In this document: positions 1 to 5,934 of the stretch, piece by piece
How positions within the stretch are numbered: position 1 is the first letter of the stretch
How the letters are laid out: every line of letters starts with the position of its first letter
Assembly: GCA_003487525.1 (NCBI GenBank)
Contig: DNDT01000495.1
Location: 1-8,902, forward strand
Length of the DNA: 8,902 nt
Reading direction: 5' to 3'
Origin: Flavobacteriales bacterium
GTDB lineage: Bacteria > Bacteroidota > Bacteroidia > Flavobacteriales_E > Vicingaceae
Notes under the pieces: model-generated
What the model was told of the DNA's origin: nothing
Databases searched by the model: none
The model's input: the letters and a program-made list of their open reading frames with translations, nothing else
Program-made: the position numbers and the translations under genes

Positions 1-1108
1 TCTCTTTGTTCTTCTCGGCAATTACTTCATTGGCTTTTTTTAGTTCCACATTTTTCAATCGTTCAATTTCCTTCTCCTTCTCTGCTTTCTCCGTGGCGTA
101 TTTTGTTTCAAGGTCCTTTAACATATTATTGGCCTCATCACCTGCTACTTCGGATTTAATCCTGTAGTAATTCTCCATGTGCTCAAAGGCTTTTTTATAA
201 TCTCCTTTCTTTTTCCAGAGTGCCGATAATCGCTCATGGCACTGATATATTTTTGGTTTTGTATTTGTTTCCAGAGCATATCCCAGTGCTTCCGTGAGTA
301 GTTTTAAAGCTTCATCATCACTGCCCCGGTGCAAATGAATATCTGAAAGTTCGAGAAGACTGCTGACCATACCGGGCTTGGTGTTGTGTTCCTTCCTCAT
401 GGCATAACTCAGCTCCAATTCCGTTCTTGCCCTTTCGTAATCTCCCTGCAATTTAAAAATGGCTCCCAGTTCAAAATGGGCCCTTGCCTGCTCGATCCAC
501 CTTTCATATTTAGCGCTCATCTCCATGCCCTGATTCAAATAATCAATAGCTTGATTGAAATCACCTTTGGCTTTATAGACGCTTCCCAAGCCAACAAGTG
601 AATAGCATTTGCAACCGGGGTCCGGCTTTTCCCATCTTTCATAAAGCGTCAATGCCTTTTCATAATTCTCGATCGATTTAGTATAATCCTTTAGATCATA
701 ATAAAACACTCCCAGACACCAGTACATCCACGGCACGCCTTCGTCTACCCCGATCTCTTCAAGTTCCTTCAGTGTATTGTAAATGATGTTAAAGGATCTT
801 TCGTAGTCACCCTTGCTCCAAATGATCATAGCCTTGATCATGTTGGTGTCTGCAATGAAATCATTGGCCTGAGCCTTCTTAATAATGGACAATCCCTCTT
901 CCACTTCTTCAAGACCTTTATCGATCTGAGACAAATGCCAATGCTGGAAACCGAGCTGCACCAGCGATATCCCCGTACCCTTCTCATATCCGCTTTGTTC
1001 TGATAATTTAAAAGCCTCTTCGGCCAACTGAAGGCATGTGACCGGATCGACAACACGCTGATACAGGCTGTATTCAACAAGGGCATCTACCCTCTTTTCA
1101 ATTGGCAT
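1..1108 (-). CDS. Tetratricopeptide-repeat signalling protein, N-terminal part (runs off left edge)
   Basis: An uninterrupted minus-strand frame runs from an ATG at 1108-1106 to the window edge (369 residues visible, no stop). About seven TPR-like helix pairs lie at roughly residues 45-320, seen as repeated patterns such as GDYERA, GDFNQAIDYLNQG, KDYTKSIENYEKAL and GDYKKAFEHMENYY. A charged heptad-like segment follows at about 325-369 (KAEKEKEIERLKNVELKK). No signal peptide or membrane segment is visible, so it is probably cytoplasmic. In Bacteroidota, TPR arrays followed by such a linker usually lead into an output domain (histidine kinase, SpoIIE/PP2C phosphatase or nucleotide cyclase); which one cannot be seen here. 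The start is uncertain: the frame stays open to a stop at 1165-1163, and a TTG at 1153-1151 would add 15 residues (LQLIEHKTLSDFSAI) that look like the usual region before the first repeat. Confidence 0.88.
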   Translation of the reverse strand, partial: MPIEKRVDALVEYSLYQRVVDPVTCLQLAEEAFKLSEQSGYEKGTGISLVQLGFQHWHLSQIDKGLEEVEEGLSIIKKAQANDFIADTNMIKAMIIWSKGDYERSFNIIYNTLKELEEIGVDEGVPWMYWCLGVFYYDLKDYTKSIENYEKALTLYERWEKPDPGCKCYSLVGLGSVYKAKGDFNQAIDYLNQGMEMSAKYERWIEQARAHFELGAIFKLQGDYERARTELELSYAMRKEHNTKPGMVSSLLELSDIHLHRGSDDEALKLLTEALGYALETNTKPKIYQCHERLSALWKKKGDYKKAFEHMENYYRIKSEVAGDEANNMLKDLETKYATEKAEKEKEIERLKNVELKKANEVIAEKNKE

Positions 1109-1173
1109 TATCGCGGAAAAATCGCTTAGCGTCTTGTGTTCAATAAGTTGCAAGTGATGTGTTTAGTGGTATT

Positions 1174-1204
1174 TAAAGATATAAATGATGAGTAATTATG
1201 CAAA
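1174..1204 (-). promoter_or_regulatory. Bacteroidota-type promoter for the TPR gene
   Basis: On the minus strand TTTG (1204-1201) is followed after 19 nt by TATCTTTA (1181-1174), a 7/8 match to the Bacteroidota -7 element TAnnTTTG, with the normal spacing to the -33 TTTG. Transcription would start near 1168, about 15 nt before the alternative TTG start and about 60 nt before the ATG of the TPR gene. This is by pattern only. Confidence 0.45.
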
Positions 1205-1278
1205 ACTTAATCTGTCTGAATGTTACAAATCTATGACACCAGATATTCTTCCGGGCCATTAAGATGGAAAGTTAGGAA

Positions 1279-1293
1279 TGAACCTCAGGTTCA
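1279..1293. repeat. 15-bp perfect palindrome, possible operator
   Basis: TGAACCT-C-AGGTTCA: two 7-bp arms around a single base. The one-base centre makes an RNA hairpin unlikely and a binding site for a dimeric protein more plausible. It lies about 75 bp upstream of the -33 of the TPR promoter and about 320 bp upstream of the secreted-protein gene. The cognate protein is unknown. Confidence 0.35.
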
Positions 1294-1424
1294 ATGATGA
1301 TGATATCGCTACGTAACTGCCTTGCTCAAGTACTCTCTTGTCGGGAAACAGGAAAACAAAAAATGCAATAAGCCAAAAACACAATTCTTTAATTCCTGCT
1401 TCTTCACCTTTGAGACACAAATTC

Positions 1425-1451
1425 AAACAAAAAAGCCGGACGAATCCGGCT
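1425..1451 (-). terminator. Intrinsic terminator with UUCG loop (minus strand)
   Basis: On the minus strand AGCCGGA, loop TTCG, TCCGGCT forms a perfect 7-bp stem (1451-1434) capped by the very stable UUCG tetraloop. The U-rich tail begins with the last stem base (1434) and continues TTTTTGTTTG. Read on the plus strand the tail is only CATTTTG, so minus-strand termination is favoured. No minus-strand gene ends here: the flanking gene at 1614 reads the other way and the TPR gene starts about 300 bp further on. It may end an unannotated RNA or shield the TPR promoter from antisense transcription. Confidence 0.6.
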
Positions 1452-1555
1452 CATTTTGTCAGCATTTAAGTATTGCTAAACTTCTTCTAGAATCTGAAAA
1501 TCAATAGACACACTCATTGTTTTTTTAATTGTTCATGAATAAAATATTTTTTACC

Positions 1556-1596
1556 GGGAGGAGTGACCGATGATTTCTTTCATTACCTTTAATTAA
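1556..1596 (+). CDS. Possible 8-codon leader ORF with strong Shine-Dalgarno
   Basis: GGGAGGAG (1556-1563) is followed after 6 nt by an ATG at 1570 opening the frame MISFITFN, which stops at TAA 1594-1596. The secreted-protein ATG is 17 nt further on. It is the only strong Shine-Dalgarno I see before any start in this window, where other genes show none. It may be a leader peptide tuning translation of the next gene, or coincidence. Confidence 0.2.
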
Positions 1597-1613
1597 CTGG
1601 AAACCATACCTTT

Positions 1614-2519
1614 ATGAAGCGATTCTACCTAACCTCTTTCCTGGTCTCAGCATTGATTCCCTGCATTTGGGCACAAGTATGGGCACCAATCGGTGCCAAA
1701 TGGACCTATGGAACCATATCCACAACGACAGGAACGATTTCATATACCGAGTGGATTTCGGCCAGCGATACGGTACTGAATAATTTTTCCTATTACAGGA
1801 TAGAACGTCAGGGCCATGCCATTGATGGCGATTACAGCGATCATTTCTTCACCCGCGAAGACGACAACATCATCTGGGTTTACAACGATTCTTCAGGGAC
1901 GTTTTCGAAACTTTTTGATTTCTCAAAAACAAACGGTGACTGGTGGACAACCGAATTCGGTGGATGTTATTTTGAAATGAAAGTGCTGGACACAAGGCTG
2001 GATACACTTCAGGGAATATCTTCAAAATCGATGAAGATCGAATACCGGGGCCTGGACACTACCAAGACTCCAGGCATTATGTGGGCCAACAGGCTTGTTG
2101 GAGGAATGGAAAGGCCATTGCCGCAATTCGACTACCATTGCAATAATGTTGTTCCCGACAATGAAGCTTACACCGGCATCAGATGCTATCAGGACACGGC
2201 TGTCGGACTTTGGAAAATGGATACCACCCTGAGCTGTGATTATGCCACAGTTGGAATTGAAGACATTAGTTACGGTGACGAACCGGTGATTTATCCGAAT
2301 CCCTTTCGGGATGAATTTGTTCTGATCCTATCCGGACATTCGGAACATCAGGTCACCGTCAGCGATGTTACGGGTCATGTTATTCGGCAGGTCGAAATAA
2401 AAGGACCGATAAACCGGATTGTTGTGGAAGGACCGTCTGGCTTGTATTTTATTCAAGTACGTAACCTGGGTTCAAATGAGGGATTCAAGGACAGGATATT
2501 TAAAATGATCAAGCTGTAG
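1614..2519 (+). CDS. Secreted protein with T9SS type A C-terminal sorting domain
   Basis: 301 residues. An N-terminal signal peptide (basic MKR, hydrophobic 4-19, likely cleavage after A20 in CIWA-QVW) would send it through Sec. The body (about 21-220) has no catalytic motif I recognise; it carries GAKWTYG near the mature N-terminus, a repeated beta-strand look and a C191-Y-Q-D...C208-D-Y region. The last 78 residues form a T9SS sorting domain: YPNP at 227-230, a VTVSDVTGHVI strand, SGLYFIQV at 275-282 and a basic end (RIFKMIKL). In known T9SS substrates this tail directs export across the outer membrane and is removed on surface attachment or release. The gene at 5935-6900 encodes a divergent paralogue. 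Function unknown; location is the confident part. Confidence 0.9.
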   Translation: MKRFYLTSFLVSALIPCIWAQVWAPIGAKWTYGTISTTTGTISYTEWISASDTVLNNFSYYRIERQGHAIDGDYSDHFFTREDDNIIWVYNDSSGTFSKLFDFSKTNGDWWTTEFGGCYFEMKVLDTRLDTLQGISSKSMKIEYRGLDTTKTPGIMWANRLVGGMERPLPQFDYHCNNVVPDNEAYTGIRCYQDTAVGLWKMDTTLSCDYATVGIEDISYGDEPVIYPNPFRDEFVLILSGHSEHQVTVSDVTGHVIRQVEIKGPINRIVVEGPSGLYFIQVRNLGSNEGFKDRIFKMIKL

Positions 2520-2688
2520 TCCGGAGAGAATTCCAGTTTGATATAAGGTACGGTAAATGTGTGCTTACCTTAACGCTTCACAAAAACAAAATCACCCCCT
2601 GCACCCCTTGCGTTGTGAATGGTTCCGTACTGGGGGCATTGATGCTGTTGTTCATCACACCGTCGCTGAATTGGGGATGCTTTTTGAG

Positions 2689-2717
2689 TTTTAATGAAAT
2701 TAAAATTCAATTAAAAT
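2689..2717. promoter_or_regulatory. 11-bp-phased heptamer array upstream of the response regulator
   Basis: Three heptamers lie exactly 11 bp apart: TTTTAAT (2689-2695), TTAAAAT (2700-2706) and TTAAAAT (2711-2717). Shifted by one base, the last two are ATTAAAA (2699-2705 and 2710-2716), that is, two exact minus-strand copies of TTTTAAT, the same heptamer found at 4847 and 4858. An 11-bp register matches tandem binding of PhoB/OmpR-type regulators on one face of the helix. The likely ligand is the regulator encoded at 2789, acting on its own promoter. AT-richness makes chance less remote than for the array at 4825-4864. Confidence 0.5.
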
Positions 2718-2763
2718 ATTCGTACCAAGGCGTATTCCCGAAAGGTTGAATTACACATTATCA

Positions 2764-2771
2764 TACTTTTG
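2764..2771 (+). promoter_or_regulatory. -7 promoter element of the two-component operon
   Basis: TACTTTTG is an exact match to TAnnTTTG. Transcription would start near 2778, about 10 nt before the regulator ATG. The nearest upstream TTG (2746-2748) is only 15 nt away, short of the usual 19-21, so the -33 is poor; this fits a promoter that needs help from a bound activator, but the case is by pattern only. Confidence 0.4.
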
Positions 2772-2788
2772 ATGGGAAATAGACAATT

Positions 2789-3463
2789 ATGAAAATACTT
2801 GTTGTCGAAGATGAAGTTAAGATTGCATCATTTCTCAAGCAGGGGTTGAATGAACAGGGATATGAAGTGGACTTGGCCACAGAAGGCAGAGCGGGTAAGA
2901 ATTTAATTGGAGAAAACAAATATGATCTGGTACTTCTGGATTTGCTATTGCCCTATATTGGAGGACTTGAGCTATGCGAATACCTGAAAGAAATACAACC
3001 TGAGACACCCTGCTTAATGCTAACAGCTCTCGGCACAACAGAAGATAAGCTCATTGGTTTCGACAAAGGCGCAGACGACTACCTTGTTAAACCATTTGAT
3101 TTTTTGGAGCTGCTTGCCAGGATTAAAGTGCTGACAAAAAGGAATGTTTTAACCGAAACGAAAAATACCCTGGAGGTTGGCGATCTGGTTCTGGACCTTG
3201 ACAGAAAAATAGCGATTAGAGAGCATCAAAATATCAACCTGACAGCCAAAGAATTCGGCTTGCTGGAATATCTGATGCGCAACAAAGGAAGACTTGTCTC
3301 CAGGGTCGACATTAGCGAACATGTCTGGGATATAAATTTTGATACGGGAACAAATATTGTTGAAGTTTACATTAATATACTCAGGAAGAAAATCGACAAG
3401 GATTTCCCGGTCAAACTCATACACACGAGGATTGGGTTAGGATATATGATCAGCGATCGTTAG
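2789..3463 (+). CDS. OmpR/PhoB-family response regulator
   Basis: 224 residues, full length. The receiver domain (1-120) has the acidic pocket E7/D8, phospho-acceptor D51 in LVLLDLLLP, T79 and K101 in the VKPF motif, so all key phosphorylation residues are present. The C-terminal half (about 128-223) is a winged-helix Trans_reg_C domain, seen in LTAKEFGLLEYLMRNKGRLVSR, the recognition-helix region NIVEVYINILRKKID and the wing IHTRIGLGYM. It is a DNA-binding transcription factor activated by phosphorylation. The histidine kinase begins 2 nt after its stop, so the two form a cognate pair. Phased repeats upstream of this gene and downstream of the kinase are candidate binding sites. Bacteroidota carry many such pairs (RprY- and CusR-like); the stimulus cannot be read from the sequence. 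Confidence 0.97.
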   Translation: MKILVVEDEVKIASFLKQGLNEQGYEVDLATEGRAGKNLIGENKYDLVLLDLLLPYIGGLELCEYLKEIQPETPCLMLTALGTTEDKLIGFDKGADDYLVKPFDFLELLARIKVLTKRNVLTETKNTLEVGDLVLDLDRKIAIREHQNINLTAKEFGLLEYLMRNKGRLVSRVDISEHVWDINFDTGTNIVEVYINILRKKIDKDFPVKLIHTRIGLGYMISDR

Positions 3464-3465
3464 TC

Positions 3466-4830
3466 ATGAATATCAAGACCCGCCTGACACTTCAGTTTAT
3501 TTCTCTTGTTGCATTCATTTTAATTGCAGCATCTTTTGCCATCTATTTCTTTTCCGCTGACTACAGGGAGGAGGACTTTTACAACAGGCTGTACAGAAAA
3601 GCGACCAATACGGCAAAGTTGCTCATCGAGGTGGAAGAGGTAGACGCCGAATTATTGCGGAGGATGGAAGCCGATAATCCGGTAAGAATGCCGGAAGAAA
3701 GAATTTCCATTATCAATTTTAGAAATGAGGTGGTTTTCACTACTGATGACGACAATGTGCTCACGTACGATCCTGAATTGCTGAATGAGATCAGGCTGGA
3801 TCAGGAAGTTAGATATACCACCGGAGAGTACGAAGTACTTGGCTTTCTCTTTTCAGACAAGTACGATCGATTTATTGTCTTGATAGCCGCAACGGATGTC
3901 TATGGAAAAGGGAAATTGAACAACCTTCGTACAGTTTTGCTTCTTGTATTCGGCATAAGCATTATCCTGGTATTTGTGGCAGGCAGAATATATTCCTACC
4001 GTGCACTGAAGCCTATCACTGCAGTCATCAGGCAGGTTGACAACATCAGCATTTCTTCATTGAATCTCAGGGTTGATGAAGGAAACGGAAAAGATGAAAT
4101 TGCGAGACTGGCAGCCACTTTTAATCAAATGCTTACCAGGCTGGAAGGGGCTTTTAAAATTCAAAAGAATTTCATCGCCAACGCGTCGCATGAACTTCGA
4201 ACTCCCCTTACAGCAATTATAGGCCAACTCGAAGTCCTGTTGATGAAAGAAAGGAGCAATGAGGAATATAAATCCGCGCTTTCCTCTGTGATTGAGGACA
4301 TGAAAAATCTTGGCACGACGGCTAACCGACTCCTATTACTGGCTCAGACTAGCGCTGAAAATCAAGATCTGAATTTTAAGCAACTGCGCATTGATGATGT
4401 GATATGGCAGGTTTATTCGGAAATAAGGAAACACAATCAAACATGTAGTATAGATATTCAGTTCTCGGAAGAACTCGATGAGCACCATTTAACTGTCAAT
4501 GGGAATGAACAGCTTTTGAGAATTGTCTTTGTGAACCTGCTTGAAAATGCGTGCAAGTATTCAATGAATACCCCCGTTTTTGTTCGGGTCGGCATCAACA
4601 CAAGCCTGCTTCAAGTCGAGATTAAGGATCATGGAATTGGAATCGATCCGGTGGATTTGGATCACATTTTCGAACCCTTCCACCGGGGTAAAAACTCCCT
4701 TAACTTTAAAGGACATGGAATCGGACTGTCTTTGGTGGATAAAATTGTGAAACTGCACCAAGCAAAGATCGGTGTGACTTCGAAATTAGGCAGTGGCACT
4801 ACCTTTTTGCTGTCTATCCCACACCTTTAA
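3466..4830 (+). CDS. Membrane sensor histidine kinase (HAMP-HisKA-HATPase)
   Basis: 454 residues. TM1 at about 9-30; periplasmic sensor about 31-152 of no obvious ligand type; TM2 about 155-174; HAMP about 175-228 (the ALKPI motif and DEIARLAATFNQM). The HisKA dimerisation helix holds the H-box FIANASHELRTPLTAI with phosphorylated H242. The ATPase domain follows with N-box NLLENACKYS (N357, N361), G1 DHGIGI (388-393), F-box IFEPFHRG and G2 GHGIGLSL (416-423). All catalytic boxes are intact, so it should be active as kinase and probably phosphatase of the regulator encoded just upstream. Its stop codon (4828-4830) lies inside the first of the four repeats that seem to control the next gene. 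Family CusS/ArlS-like; signal unknown, possibly envelope state given the envelope protein next door. Confidence 0.97.
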   Translation: MNIKTRLTLQFISLVAFILIAASFAIYFFSADYREEDFYNRLYRKATNTAKLLIEVEEVDAELLRRMEADNPVRMPEERISIINFRNEVVFTTDDDNVLTYDPELLNEIRLDQEVRYTTGEYEVLGFLFSDKYDRFIVLIAATDVYGKGKLNNLRTVLLLVFGISIILVFVAGRIYSYRALKPITAVIRQVDNISISSLNLRVDEGNGKDEIARLAATFNQMLTRLEGAFKIQKNFIANASHELRTPLTAIIGQLEVLLMKERSNEEYKSALSSVIEDMKNLGTTANRLLLLAQTSAENQDLNFKQLRIDDVIWQVYSEIRKHNQTCSIDIQFSEELDEHHLTVNGNEQLLRIVFVNLLENACKYSMNTPVFVRVGINTSLLQVEIKDHGIGIDPVDLDHIFEPFHRGKNSLNFKGHGIGLSLVDKIVKLHQAKIGVTSKLGSGTTFLLSIPHL

Positions 4831-4864
4831 TCAAACTTTAATTTCCTTTTAATCCCGTTTTAAT
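4825..4864 (+). promoter_or_regulatory. Four phased TTTAAT direct repeats, probable response-regulator operator
   Basis: TTTAAT occurs at 4826, 4837, 4848 and 4859, exactly 11 bp apart, each preceded by C or T (YTTTAAT-N4, four times). Regular 11-bp direct repeats are the known binding geometry of PhoB/OmpR-type regulators. The array begins at the kinase stop codon and ends 10 bp before a -7-like box, so it covers the -33 position of the downstream promoter, as expected for an activator site. The cognate protein is very likely the regulator at 2789. The spacers vary (CAAA, TTCC, CCCG, TCCG), which argues against a recent simple tandem duplication. Confidence 0.7.
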
Positions 4865-4874
4865 TCCGGCGTTT

Positions 4875-4882
4875 CAACTTTG
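4875..4882 (+). promoter_or_regulatory. -7-like promoter element of the coiled-coil gene
   Basis: CAACTTTG matches TAnnTTTG except for the first base. No TTG is present at the -33 position, which is instead occupied by the phased repeats, consistent with an activator-dependent promoter. Transcription would start near 4889 and give a leader of about 35 nt before the ATG at 4925. Confidence 0.35.
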
Positions 4883-4924
4883 CTTCGTAAAATAAAAGGG
4901 CCGAAAGCCATAAAACAGATTAAA

Positions 4925-5785
4925 ATGAAAACTGAATCAAAAAGAAAAATTGTAGCAGGCAGTTTAACTGCGGTAATATTTGCCTCTCTTTCAGGCCTGT
5001 TATGGATGCATGATACGAATGGAAATCTGACAAAAGACCTGAACGAAGAGAAGTTGAAATCAGAGTCTCTGTTGTCAGAAAAACTGTCACTGGACAAGCA
5101 AATTCAGCAGATGAAAGACCAAATTGCTTCATTGATGGGCAAGAACGGCGACTTGGATAAGATTCTGAAGGAAACAAGCGGTAAACTTTCAAGGAAGGAA
5201 AAGGAGCTTGCCAATATTAACTGGGATAAGAATAAGTCGGCGAAACTTGAAAAAGAACTTGCTCAGCTCAAAAACGATTTTGACAAGCAATTGATGTCCT
5301 ATAATACAACAATTGCCGATCTGAAAAGGGAAAATGAAGAGTTGCAAGCTACCGTGTTATCAATGACCGGTCACAACGAGCAGTTGAAATCAGATAACGA
5401 TCTTCTCAAGGCCATAGTAACAACTAACTTCAGAGTTGATGCCACAAAAGGCAAAAAAGATAAACTGACGGTTGTTGCCAAACGCACAAACAGGCTGACC
5501 ATGGGGTTTGATATGCCGGAAGATGTTGTCGAAAATGTTCATTTCAAGATCGAATCTCCCAATGGAAAGATTTATGAAAGTGAAATTGATGGAATCACCA
5601 TGAGAGCGATTGAAGATGACAATAATTTGCTTGCAAGTATTGGTGGGTATAATGGAGAATTCAATGTAAACAAGCGTATTGAGATGACGTTCCAACCCAA
5701 AGACAGGCTGTCAAGGGGTATCTATCAGATTCAGATCTTTAATGGTGAATCTTACATCGGAAGTTGTCAGGTAAAACTAAGGTAA
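4925..5785 (+). CDS. Membrane-anchored coiled-coil protein with C-terminal beta-rich domain
   Basis: 286 residues from the ATG at 4925; an upstream in-frame TTG (4880) overlaps the likely promoter and is less probable. A short basic N-terminus and one hydrophobic segment (about 9-27) look like a signal anchor. A long coiled coil follows at about 34-164, rich in E, K, L and Q. The last 120 residues form a compact, probably beta-rich domain starting near NFRVDATKGKKDKLTVVAKRT, with FDMPEDV, SPNGKIY and an end (RGIYQIQIFNGESYIGSCQVKLR) typical of strand-turn-strand units. The likely topology is one membrane pass with coil and domain in the periplasm. It looks like a conserved Bacteroidota hypothetical family, though I cannot name it. 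Position behind the kinase and its phased operator suggest it is a target, or accessory, of this two-component system. Function unknown. Confidence 0.88.
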   Translation: MKTESKRKIVAGSLTAVIFASLSGLLWMHDTNGNLTKDLNEEKLKSESLLSEKLSLDKQIQQMKDQIASLMGKNGDLDKILKETSGKLSRKEKELANINWDKNKSAKLEKELAQLKNDFDKQLMSYNTTIADLKRENEELQATVLSMTGHNEQLKSDNDLLKAIVTTNFRVDATKGKKDKLTVVAKRTNRLTMGFDMPEDVVENVHFKIESPNGKIYESEIDGITMRAIEDDNNLLASIGGYNGEFNVNKRIEMTFQPKDRLSRGIYQIQIFNGESYIGSCQVKLR

Positions 5786-5803
5786 TACCAGGTTAATGCA
5801 ATT

Positions 5804-5845
5804 CCGCCCTGCTCTTGAATTAAATCGATGGCAGGGCGGTCTTTT
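5804..5845 (+). terminator. Intrinsic terminator after the coiled-coil gene
   Basis: CCGCCCTGC (5804-5812) and GCAGGGCGG (5831-5839) form a perfect 9-bp GC-rich stem around an 18-nt loop, followed by TCTTTTTT. It starts 19 nt after the stop at 5785. The minus-strand tail (AATTGC) has no U-run, so it acts on the plus-strand operon only; no clear terminator is seen for the convergent gene at 5935. Confidence 0.85.
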
Positions 5846-5934
5846 TTCTCCAATTCCGGGATTAGATTCAAACTACGCCGGTTTTTCATTATTTTTTCTT
5901 GAACGCACTGAGACGGTCACCTCAAATTTTCAGC

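Larger units (their letters stand above)
1109..1613. other. Gene-poor intergenic region (505 bp)
   Basis: No convincing protein gene lies here. A 61-codon plus-strand frame at 1322-1507 runs straight through a hairpin, and its product (rich in K, N, Q and F) resembles no family I know, so I treat it as chance. The stretch holds the TPR promoter (1174-1204), a perfect palindrome (1279-1293), a terminator-like hairpin (1434-1451) and a tiny ORF with a strong Shine-Dalgarno (1556-1596) just before the next gene. Confidence 0.6.

Noticed and set aside
838..1086. 82-codon minus-strand ORF at the left
   Set aside because: It is an alternative frame of the TPR gene, whose own frame shows clear repeats.
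1322..1507. 61-codon plus-strand ORF
   Set aside because: It runs through the terminator hairpin at 1434-1451, its product is low-complexity and resembles nothing known, and no promoter or ribosome site precedes it.
1584..1614. TACCTTTA boxes (1584 and 1607) as promoter of the secreted-protein gene
   Set aside because: Each resembles TAnnTTTG, but no TTG lies at the right distance upstream and the second overlaps the start codon, so the promoter remains unplaced.
2592..2637. Long-range pairing of a C-run (2594-2598) with a G-run (2632-2636) as a terminator for the secreted-protein gene
   Set aside because: The pairing is only about five bases with a large loop and no U-run.
2561..2749. 62-codon GTG-started ORF between the secreted protein and the response regulator
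   Set aside because: It spans the phased operator array, uses a GTG start with no support and has no recognisable features; most likely chance.
3149..3424. 91-codon minus-strand ORF opposite the response regulator
   Set aside because: It is a shadow of the DNA-binding domain coding sequence; the plus frame is unmistakable.
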